Shown here piece by piece: positions 1 to 5,422 of a stretch of DNA of 5,422 bases. The notes under the pieces were generated by a model. It was not told where the DNA came from. It ran no database searches and was given only the letters and a program-made list of their open reading frames with translations. Made by a program: the position numbers and the translations under genes. The DNA lies in the NCBI GenBank assembly GCA_013152615.1, contig JAADGA010000235.1:1-5422 (forward strand). The letters run 5' to 3'. Each line of letters starts with the position of its first letter. Within the stretch, counting starts at the first letter, position 1. This DNA is from Alphaproteobacteria bacterium. Lineage in GTDB: Bacteria > Pseudomonadota > Alphaproteobacteria > Sphingomonadales > Emcibacteraceae.

Positions 1-2
1 TG

Positions 3-344
3 TGCAAGCATGTCAAATCAAATGCTATTATTTATGTAAAAAATGGCGCGACAGTCGGAATCGGCGCGGGCCAGATGAGCCGGGTTGACAGCGCCCGCAC
101 CGCCGCACGGAAGGCACGGGACGCCAGTGATGCGGCCGGCCTTGACGAGGCGATGACCATAGGATCAGTTGTCGCCTCGGACGCGTTTTTTCCCTTTGCC
201 GATGGCCTGATTTCCGCAGCGGAGGCCGGGGCTACCGCCATTATTCAGCCGGGCGGGTCGATGCGTGATGATGAGGTCATCACCGCCGCCAACGCCCGTG
301 GTCTGGCGATGGTGATGACCGGAATGCGTCATTTCCGCCATTAG
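3..344 (+). CDS. purH: PurH, bifunctional AICAR transformylase/IMP cyclohydrolase, C-terminal part
   Basis: This is the last 113 codons of the cytosolic bifunctional enzyme that formylates AICAR with 10-formyl-tetrahydrofolate and closes the ring to IMP, the final two steps of de novo purine synthesis. The frame is open from the first full codon at position 3, so the gene begins outside the window (the family is about 520-530 residues). The visible part is the end of the AICAR transformylase domain. It shows CKHVKSNAI at the window edge, then [12 protein letters not shown], then [15 protein letters not shown], then [12 protein letters not shown], and ends GMRHFRH followed by TAG. All are hallmark segments of PurH; the SDAFFPF stretch and the Arg of the terminal GMRHF motif belong to the active-site region in known structures. 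An ATG at 75 is internal (the Met of GQMSRVDS) and not a start. No damage is visible. It converges on the glutamate dehydrogenase gene 33 bp away. Identification is secure. Confidence 0.97.
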   Translation, partial: CKHVKSNAIIYVKNGATVGIGAGQMSRVDSARTAARKARDASDAAGLDEAMTIGSVVASDAFFPFADGLISAAEAGATAIIQPGGSMRDDEVITAANARGLAMVMTGMRHFRH

Positions 345-367
345 GGCAATATCACTGATATTGCCCT
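343..367. terminator. Hairpin between convergent purH and glutamate dehydrogenase genes
   Basis: AGGGCAATATC (343-353) and GATATTGCCCT (357-367) are perfect reverse complements around a three-base loop, ACT. The 11-bp stem begins with the A and G of the purH TAG stop and ends 10 bp before the stop of the minus-strand gene, so it occupies most of the short convergent gap. Such a hairpin is placed to end transcription from both sides. No T-run follows it on either strand (CGCGTCCGTC on plus, AATGGCGG on minus), so it does not look like a classic intrinsic terminator. It may act with Rho, as an RNA 3'-end stabiliser, or as a block to read-through. The hairpin is seen directly; the role is inferred. 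Confidence 0.6.
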
Positions 368-377
368 CGCGTCCGTC

Positions 378-3300
378 TCAGTCGATAATCACATTTCTGA
401 TCTGGCGGGCGGCAAAGCCGAGTTTGGTAATATTAATTCGGCCACTGGTCTGGAAATCATGAATCAGCTTCTGGATACGGTTGGTGGAGATTTTTACTTT
501 TTCAAGCCAGTTTTCCGCTGCTTCGGCACTGTCTCTGCCATTCAGATCGGCAAGGGCCGACCGGGTCAGGTGTTTTTGCTGATCCAGCAGGTCGGCAACC
601 ACACTATTGGTCGCCAGCCGGTCCCAGTGATCAGAGGATTCAACCAGTTCCGCCTCGGATTTTAACCAGTCAAAGCCGATCTTGTCTCCCAGAATAAAGT
701 AAGCTCGCGCAACATCAATAACATCTATTGCCATATCCTGAGCCACCATGACAATATCACAGGCGGCAATATTGGTTTCCAGATTGGCAATATGACGGGC
801 CAGATCCTCATTGACCTGTTGCTCACAATACATGGCCACCTTGTTTTCCAGACCGGCCTCATTCTGGTTATGGCCGATAACAGGACGGCTGAATAATTTC
901 TGGATACCGGGTTTGAACTGGTTGATCACCTCCCCGAGTGGCCGGCGGGCATCGGTGTTGTTGAGGAACCAGATGGTTTGGCGGCGGGCAAAGGCCTCGA
1001 CATCCATCAGCATCAGCATCTGGATGGTGGCCGGGACCACATAGTCCAGACTTTCAATCTTTTTATAAAGTTTGGTCAGGCTGAAAACTTCACTGGCGAG
1101 CAGTGACGCCCGGGCGATATCGGCCGCCAGCGCCCCGGTTTCCTCCTTGATTGCCTGAATGCCGCCGCGGTTGACTATCTCGTTACATATTTCCTTGGCG
1201 ATGATGTCGCGCCGCAATTGGTGTTTGCAGATGTCTTCGGGATATTTTTCCCGCAACTGGGTCGGGAATGCCCGGATCAGATATTTATTCAGATAGGGAT
1301 CGCCCAGAATATCACTTTTCATCAGTTCATCATAAAGCCCCATCTTGGAATAGGCGATCAGCACCGCAATCTCCGGCCGGGTCAGGCCCAGCTCGTCTTC
1401 GGTCCGTTCAATCAGTTCGTCATCCGAGGGCAGGAATTCCAGTTCGCGGTCCAGATGGGCGGTTTTTTCAAGATCATCCATAAAGCGGACAAAACTGTCA
1501 AGCTCGCGGATGCTGCTTGAGCGGGCGAGGCTAATGGCCTGAGTTTGCAGATAATTGTCATTCAGCACAATTTTACTGACCTCGTCGGTCATCTCAACCA
1601 GCAGGGCGTCGCGCTGTTGCAGGGTGAGCTTGCCATCCTGAATCAGCGCATTGAGCAGAATTTTGATATTGACTTCGTTATCAGAACAATCAACTCCGGC
1701 GGAATTATCAACCGCGTCGGTATTGATCAGGCCGCCTTTGAGGCAATATTCGATCCGGCCGCGCTGGGTACAGGCGAGATTTCCGCCTTCGGCCACCACC
1801 AGACAATTGAGGTCACGACCATTGATGCGGATGGCGTCGTTGGCCCGGTCTCCGGCCTGGGAATTATTTTCGCGCGAGGACTTGATATAGGTGCCGATGC
1901 CGCCAAACCACAACAGGTCACTATGTGATTTCAATATCGCTTTCATGACTTCGTTGGGCGCGGCCGTTTCCTGGGAATCTTCAAAATCAAGCAGCTTTTT
2001 CATCTCGGCACTCAGGGCAATGGATTTTGATTTCCGGCTGAAAATGCCGCCACCCCGAGAGATAAGTCCCGCATTATAATCCTGCCAGCTTGACCGGGGC
2101 AGATCAAACAGGCGCTGGCGTTCCTTAAAGCTTTTGGCAGGGTCCGGGTCCGGATCAATGAAAATATCCCGGTGATCAAACGCCGCGACCAGTTTTACCG
2201 CTTTTGATCGCAGCAGGCCATTGCCAAAAACATCCCCGGACATGTCGCCGACACCGACGACGGTGATGGCGTCTTTGTGGACATGAATATCTTTTTCCCG
2301 GAAATGGCGCTGGACTGAAACCCAGGCGCCTCTGGCGGTAATGCCCATCTTTTTATGGTCATAGCCCTTGGACCCGCCCGAGGCAAAGGCATCATCAAGC
2401 CAGTAACCATAATCCTGTGCCAGACCGTTGGCAATGTCGGAAAAGGTCGCAGTTCCCTTGTCGGCGGCAACCACCAGATAGGGATCATCGCTGTCCCTGC
2501 GGACAACATTTTCGGGCGGCACGACTTTTTTATCCTTAAGATTGTCGGTGATATCCAGCAGGCCGGAAATAAAGGTTTTGTAACAGGTAATCCCTTCCCG
2601 CATGATTTCTTCCCGGCTGGCATTCACCGGCATTTTTTTCGGCACAAAACCACCCTTGGCCCCGACCGGGACAATGACGGTATTTTTTACCTGTTGGGCT
2701 TTCCCCAGCCCGAGTACCTCCGTCCGGTAATCTTCACGGCGGTCAGACCAGCGAAGTCCGCCACGGGCCACCGGCCCAAAGCGCAGATGAACGCCCTCTA
2801 TTCGGGGGGAATAGACAAAAATTTCCGCAAAAGGCCGGGGTTTTGGCGCTTCCCTGACTTCGCGGCTCTTGATCTTTATTGAGACATAGGGCTTGTAGCT
2901 GCCGTCGTCACAGGTTTGATAAAAGTTGGTTCGGAGCGAACTGGTAATAACGTTGAGATAGCTTCTGAGCATCCGGTCCTGATCAAGACTGGCAACATTT
3001 TCAAATTGGCGGCGGATAGTCTTCTCCAGCTTCAGGCTGGCGTCTTCCCGGGATGCCTCGGCGGGTTCAAGCGCGAAATTTGTCTCGAACAGCGCCGCTA
3101 AATTCCGGGCGATCTGCCAATTCTGGGTCAGGGTATCCTGCATATAGGTTTCACTGTAGGACAGGCTGAGCTGGCGTAAATATTTGCTGTAAACCCGGAG
3201 GATCAGGACCTGACGATAGCTCATACCGGCCCGCATGACCAGTTTGTTAAAGCCGTCATTATCAATATCGCCCAGCCAGACGACACGCAGAGTGTTTTCC

Positions 3301-3467
3301 AGACGCTCTTTCATCGCCGACAGATCAAAGGATTCCTGAAACGGATCAATCATGTAAAAATCATGGATGGCATGACAGATTTTCTCCCCGCGGCTTCTTC
3401 GGTGAATACCGGAAAGGCATTTTCCTCCACCACCCGCAGGCCCAGATTTTCCAGCATTGGCAGGCAA
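378..3467 (-). CDS. gdhB: NAD-glutamate dehydrogenase, catalytic and C-terminal portion (second reading frame)
   Basis: This frame carries the catalytic half. Numbered from the ATG at 3467 (add 579 for the full-length protein), codons 1-27 are an out-of-frame reading of the preceding ACT-like domain; true family sequence begins at EKICHAIHDFYM (28-39). Then come NDGFNKLVMRAGMSYRQV (70-87), the substrate region FGPVARGGLRWSDR (230-243), VPVGAKGGF (266-274) whose Lys271 matches the catalytic lysine of glutamate dehydrogenases, the NAD-binding loop VVGVGDMSGDVFGNG (403-417), WFGGIGTYIK (520-529), VVAEGGNL (557-564), and TDAVDNSAGVDCSDNEVNIK (583-602). The C-terminal region shows LTRPEIAVLIAYSK (695-708) and ARRPLGEV (840-847). 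It ends at TGA 380-378. All catalytic signatures look intact. No ribosome binding site precedes the ATG at 3467. If made as a separate protein, the more plausible start is the ATG at 3353-3351, which overlaps the first frame's TGA, but that also lacks a clear binding site and omits the IHDFY strand. Confidence 0.85.
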   Translation of the reverse strand: MPANAGKSGPAGGGGKCLSGIHRRSRGEKICHAIHDFYMIDPFQESFDLSAMKERLENTLRVVWLGDIDNDGFNKLVMRAGMSYRQVLILRVYSKYLRQLSLSYSETYMQDTLTQNWQIARNLAALFETNFALEPAEASREDASLKLEKTIRRQFENVASLDQDRMLRSYLNVITSSLRTNFYQTCDDGSYKPYVSIKIKSREVREAPKPRPFAEIFVYSPRIEGVHLRFGPVARGGLRWSDRREDYRTEVLGLGKAQQVKNTVIVPVGAKGGFVPKKMPVNASREEIMREGITCYKTFISGLLDITDNLKDKKVVPPENVVRRDSDDPYLVVAADKGTATFSDIANGLAQDYGYWLDDAFASGGSKGYDHKKMGITARGAWVSVQRHFREKDIHVHKDAITVVGVGDMSGDVFGNGLLRSKAVKLVAAFDHRDIFIDPDPDPAKSFKERQRLFDLPRSSWQDYNAGLISRGGGIFSRKSKSIALSAEMKKLLDFEDSQETAAPNEVMKAILKSHSDLLWFGGIGTYIKSSRENNSQAGDRANDAIRINGRDLNCLVVAEGGNLACTQRGRIEYCLKGGLINTDAVDNSAGVDCSDNEVNIKILLNALIQDGKLTLQQRDALLVEMTDEVSKIVLNDNYLQTQAISLARSSSIRELDSFVRFMDDLEKTAHLDRELEFLPSDDELIERTEDELGLTRPEIAVLIAYSKMGLYDELMKSDILGDPYLNKYLIRAFPTQLREKYPEDICKHQLRRDIIAKEICNEIVNRGGIQAIKEETGALAADIARASLLASEVFSLTKLYKKIESLDYVVPATIQMLMLMDVEAFARRQTIWFLNNTDARRPLGEVINQFKPGIQKLFSRPVIGHNQNEAGLENKVAMYCEQQVNEDLARHIANLETNIAACDIVMVAQDMAIDVIDVARAYFILGDKIGFDWLKSEAELVESSDHWDRLATNSVVADLLDQQKHLTRSALADLNGRDSAEAAENWLEKVKISTNRIQKLIHDFQTSGRINITKLGFAARQIRNVIID

Positions 3468-5203
3468 TCGCTGAGCGCAATAGTCTGACGACTGGTATAG
3501 ATCTTCAGCCGGATTGCGTTATCAGGATCTTCGGCCAGATGATAAAAGTTAAACTGGATATTGTGGCTTTCCGGCAATTGCTCCAGCTTGCTGATATCAG
3601 TTACCGCAAAACGGGCATCAAAATGCTCGCGGTAGGACGGCAGGAACGACCGGTTATATTTTCGGAACAGGGTGGTCGCCACTTCTTCCCCCCAGCGATC
3701 AATAAGAACTTCGAGCAGATGATCATTCCAGCGCTGGGCGACCTCGGCCAGACGTTTGTTGATACTGGCGGTATCGGGGTTGGGGACGTTGCCGGGGGTG
3801 GTGCGAATGATGAAATGCCAGCGGGCGATGCGTTCGTTGCTCAACTGGGCATAATGGGAGGATAATTCACCGTTAAAGGCATCGCACAGGATTTTTTCAA
3901 CTTTGTTGCGCAGCGCGGAATCATACATATCACGCGGCACAAAAACCAGCGCCGAAACATAACGCTCAAAACGATCCTTGCGCAGAAAGGCGCGACAGCT
4001 TGGCATCACTTTCAGATGCAGGATTCCCATCGCGGTTTCCAGCAACTCATCGGCACCGATCTGAAAGAGTTCATCCCGCGGCAGGGTTTCCAGAATATGC
4101 ATCAGCGCGCGGCCATCATGACTGTCGGCGGCAAAACCGGATTCCCTGACCACATGATTTACCTTGCGGTCAAGATAGGGTACGGTCTCCGCCGGTTGAT
4201 TATAGGACTGGGCGGTAAAGAGGCCGACAAAGCGGATTTCACTGAGCACCTTGCCGGTCTTGCTGTATTTTTTAAAGCCGATATAATCCATATGGACGAC
4301 CCGGTGAACCATGGATTTGACGTTGGCCTTGGTAATCAGAATCACCTGGGGCTGTACCATGAAATAGTCTATTTCAGGGGATGTTGGCACCAGCCCTTCC
4401 GGTCCTTTGAGCACATAGACAGTCGGGTCACGAAGAATACCATAGCCTTTACCCTTGGCTTTTTGGGCGGTCTTCCGGGAATTTTTGGGGCCGTGGAAAT
4501 ATTCCCGGTAGCCCAGAATGGTGAAATTGTTATTTTCCAGCCACTTGAGAAATTTTATCGCTTCCCTGATCTGTCCGGGGTCAACGGCGTCCCCCGAAAT
4601 AGCGGCCAGGTTTTTGCCGACATCATCCATCTTGCCGAGCATTATTTTCCAGTCTTCAATGGCGGCATTGACAAATTCCAGCACCTTGTTCAGTTTGGCT
4701 TCCAGTGCGGCGATCTGTTCAGGGTTCGATATGGCGGTAATCTCAATATGCATAATGGATTCGGTAATAGTCGACCCACTGCTATCGGTCGTGATCCGGC
4801 CATCCTTGTCCCGGCGGCGTTCAATGATTGGATGAACCAGCATATGAAGGTCATTGCCCTCTTCCAGCAAATTCGAGGTGATGCTGTCCAGAAGAAACGG
4901 CATATCATCAATGACAATCTGGATAATGGTATGGGCAGAGGCCCAGCCATGCTCTTCCAGTGTTGGATTAAACACCCGTATCTTGCGGTTGCCTGCCGGA
5001 CGTTTTTCACTATATTTCCACAAGGAAAAGGCGGCAGCGTAAAGTTCATCAACCGCCCGGTCGACCAATTCCTCCTGCGAGGCATATTTATATAACTCCC
5101 GGAGAAAACTGGTAAATTCCGGGCTGTTTGCCGCCTTAAGCCGGATCGCCGCAAAATCAGCCACAGAGTCAATTTTTTGTTCTTTCAGAGTCCATTTAGT
5201 CAC
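3350..5203 (-). CDS. gdhB: NAD-glutamate dehydrogenase, N-terminal regulatory portion (first reading frame)
   Basis: This 617-codon frame holds the regulatory half of the 180-kDa class dehydrogenase. Family segments in order are FLRELYKYASQEEL (33-46), the ACT-like core IVIDDMPFLLDSI (96-108), LKWLENNNFTILGYREY (219-235), ITKANVKSMVHR (290-301) followed by VHMDYIGFKKY, RFVGLFTAQSYN (324-335) with DSHDGRALMHILETLPRDELFQ just after, and a third ACT-like stretch around LSDCLPMLENLGLRVVEE (577-594). ACT-like domains in this family are thought to shape the oligomer and sense effectors. The start is GTG at 5203-5201: the frame is open upstream to a TAA at 5287-5285 but offers no ATG, GTG or TTG there, and an AAAAGGA site sits 7 bases before the GTG. 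The next in-frame ATG is codon 101, inside a conserved motif. The last nine codons (609-617, ending IFT) are out-of-frame residues after the frameshift, so the natural protein leaves this frame near residue 608. A lysine-rich stretch at 240-252 looks like a small linker. Confidence 0.85.
   Translation of the reverse strand: MTKWTLKEQKIDSVADFAAIRLKAANSPEFTSFLRELYKYASQEELVDRAVDELYAAAFSLWKYSEKRPAGNRKIRVFNPTLEEHGWASAHTIIQIVIDDMPFLLDSITSNLLEEGNDLHMLVHPIIERRRDKDGRITTDSSGSTITESIMHIEITAISNPEQIAALEAKLNKVLEFVNAAIEDWKIMLGKMDDVGKNLAAISGDAVDPGQIREAIKFLKWLENNNFTILGYREYFHGPKNSRKTAQKAKGKGYGILRDPTVYVLKGPEGLVPTSPEIDYFMVQPQVILITKANVKSMVHRVVHMDYIGFKKYSKTGKVLSEIRFVGLFTAQSYNQPAETVPYLDRKVNHVVRESGFAADSHDGRALMHILETLPRDELFQIGADELLETAMGILHLKVMPSCRAFLRKDRFERYVSALVFVPRDMYDSALRNKVEKILCDAFNGELSSHYAQLSNERIARWHFIIRTTPGNVPNPDTASINKRLAEVAQRWNDHLLEVLIDRWGEEVATTLFRKYNRSFLPSYREHFDARFAVTDISKLEQLPESHNIQFNFYHLAEDPDNAIRLKIYTSRQTIALSDCLPMLENLGLRVVEENAFPVFTEEAAGRKSVMPSMIFT
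3380..3389 (-). other. Frameshift point in glutamate dehydrogenase, between G4 and A4 runs
   Basis: On the coding (minus) strand the junction reads GCG GGG AGA AAA TCT in the first frame, while the conserved continuation is read as AAA ATC TGT CAT, that is one base earlier. Restoring a G in the run at 3389-3386 gives AGEKIC, and restoring an A in the run at 3383-3380 gives AGRKIC; both lead straight into HAIHDFYM. A one-base loss in a homopolymer is the simplest reading and is a common sequencing or mutational event. The A AAA step would also let a lysine tRNA re-pair one base back, but the stretch is not a canonical X XXY YYZ heptamer and I see no strong downstream hairpin. Confidence 0.85.
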
Positions 5204-5316
5204 ATTATAATCCTTTTGGTCACGGATGATACAAAGGTAAAACCGGGTCTTTATTATCGTGGTGCGCAGTGTAGCGGCTTTTTCTTAATAGAGTATTGTC
5301 ACATAATTTTTTATAA
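5204..5316 (-). promoter_or_regulatory. AT-rich leader upstream of glutamate dehydrogenase; no clear promoter seen
   Basis: These 113 bp separate the dehydrogenase start from the stop of the gene upstream on the same strand. The gap is long enough for a separate promoter, so the two genes need not be co-transcribed. No convincing -35/-10 pair is visible. A GTGACA at 5302-5297 resembles a -35 box but has no -10 at 16-18 bases; GATAAT at 5258-5253 resembles a -10 but lacks a -35; TATAAT at 5209-5204 abuts the start codon and would give a nearly leaderless transcript. The end of the upstream gene is not followed by a GC-rich hairpin with a T-run on the minus strand. The regulatory role is inferred from position only. 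Confidence 0.3.
5211..5217 (-). promoter_or_regulatory. Ribosome binding site deciding the GTG start of glutamate dehydrogenase
   Basis: The minus strand reads AAAAGGA, then TTATAAT (7 bases), then GTG at 5203-5201. The AGGA core and spacing are good for initiation at the GTG. One base ahead of the GTG lies an overlapping ATG (5205-5203) that is out of frame and followed at once by TGA, so it cannot be the gene start even though it also lies within reach of the same site. Confidence 0.65.
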
Positions 5317-5422
5317 TCACGGGTCTTTGGCAAATTGTTTAAACAACGGATCAAGAATTTTTCTATCCGGGTCGATTATCTTGACGATGTCGATATGAGG
5401 GCCATCACGCCGGGCCAGTAGC
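5317..5422 (-). CDS. Unidentified protein, C-terminal 34 codons
   Basis: On the minus strand the frame is open from the window edge for 34 codons, ending at TGA 5319-5317. The peptide begins LLARRDGPHIDIV, contains IIDPDRKILDPLF and ends KQFAKDP. It looks like genuine coding sequence because its composition is that of a soluble charged protein, its base composition shifts to AT-rich exactly after the stop, and it lies on the same strand just upstream of the dehydrogenase. Too little is present to name a family; no catalytic motif or membrane segment is visible. The opposite-strand frame over the same bases (5177-5398) is rich in Ile/Phe, crosses the leader and dehydrogenase start, and is less credible. 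Confidence 0.55.
   Translation of the reverse strand, partial: LLARRDGPHIDIVKIIDPDRKILDPLFKQFAKDP

Larger units (their letters stand above)
378..5203 (-). pseudogene. gdhB: Whole NAD-specific glutamate dehydrogenase (180-kDa class) locus, interrupted by one frameshift
   Basis: Read as one gene, this locus encodes the giant NAD-dependent glutamate dehydrogenase that converts glutamate + NAD+ + water to 2-oxoglutarate + ammonium + NADH in the cytosol. The two reading frames add up, with one base restored, to 1608 residues, the usual length of the family (about 1600). Domain order is normal: N-terminal ACT-like regulatory domains (about 1-620), a helical region (about 620-780), the catalytic domain with its Rossmann fold (about 780-1240), and a C-terminal helical region to 1608. 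The frame changes by -1 near residue 605-608 (positions 3380-3389). No other stop, gap or lost motif is apparent, which argues against long-standing decay. The label pseudogene covers the broken frame only: a missing base in the assembly, or recoding, would make it a working gene. The symbol follows the Pseudomonas aeruginosa enzyme. Regulation in this organism is not visible. Confidence 0.75.

Noticed and set aside
32..241. 69-codon minus-strand frame opposite purH
   Set aside because: Alanine/proline-rich antisense reading of unmistakable PurH coding sequence.
1218..1928. Shorter plus-strand frames (1218-1520, 1545-1928) opposite the catalytic half
   Set aside because: They lie wholly opposite clear catalytic-domain sequence and show no family features; antisense shadows.
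2195..2623. 142-codon minus-strand frame within the catalytic region
   Set aside because: It overlaps, in another frame, the sequence encoding the segments between the catalytic lysine motif and the NAD-binding loop, which are strongly family-like; a shadow frame.
4016..5095. 359-codon open frame on the plus strand, antisense to the N-terminal half of the dehydrogenase
   Set aside because: Its codons are exact reverse complements of the dehydrogenase codons (same codon boundaries), so it stays open merely because the real gene rarely uses TTA, CTA or TCA there. It has no recognisable family motif, while the minus-strand frame has many.
5204..5209. TATAAT directly before the GTG start as a -10 box
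   Set aside because: It would place transcription start inside the coding region, no -35 match lies at the right distance, and a good ribosome binding site upstream implies a normal leader.
5244..5328. Nine-base direct repeat CGGGTCTTT (5244-5252 and 5320-5328) and repeated GTCAC near 5199, 5219 and 5298
   Set aside because: Short and unevenly spaced, one copy lies in the coding tail of the upstream gene, and a nine-base match is not very surprising by chance in this stretch; not enough for an operator claim.
5177..5398. 73-codon plus-strand frame spanning the leader and the upstream gene end
   Set aside because: It overlaps the dehydrogenase start, its ribosome binding site and the tail of the upstream gene, and has the Ile/Phe-rich look of translated AT-rich noncoding DNA.

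Overview
The window looks like chromosomal DNA from an alphaproteobacterium of middling GC content (about half, judged by eye). The evidence is the close match of its two recognisable genes to alphaproteobacterial-style PurH and to the very large (about 1600-residue, 180-kDa class) NAD-dependent glutamate dehydrogenase. No genus can be named. There are no RNA genes, insertion sequences, CRISPR repeats or other mobile elements.

Layout from left to right: (1) positions 3-344, plus strand, the last 113 codons of purH, which makes IMP in purine synthesis; its start lies outside the window. (2) Positions 343-367, a perfect 11-bp hairpin that starts inside the purH stop codon and fills most of the 33-bp gap between two convergent genes; a likely factor-assisted or bidirectional transcription end. 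(3) Positions 378-5203, minus strand, the giant NAD-glutamate dehydrogenase gene. It is broken by one -1 frameshift near 3380-3389, beside a run of four G and a run of four A, giving an N-terminal reading frame of 617 codons (3350-5203) and a C-terminal frame (3467 down to 378). Restoring one base gives a single protein of 1608 residues, the normal family size. (4) Positions 5204-5316, a 113-bp AT-rich leader holding a good ribosome binding site for a GTG start. (5) Positions 5317-5422, minus strand, the last 34 codons of an unidentified gene upstream of the dehydrogenase.

Functionally, this is core metabolism. PurH completes purine synthesis, and the dehydrogenase interconverts glutamate with 2-oxoglutarate plus ammonium, most likely in the catabolic direction. 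The two genes converge and are not an operon. I see no new multi-gene system. The one point that deserves a check is whether the dehydrogenase is really split: a missing base in a homopolymer (sequencing error or recent mutation), a recoding site, or two translationally coupled halves joined by an ATGA overlap at 3350-3353. Conservation on both sides of the break, with a conserved IHDF motif reached only in the second frame, favours a single missing base.
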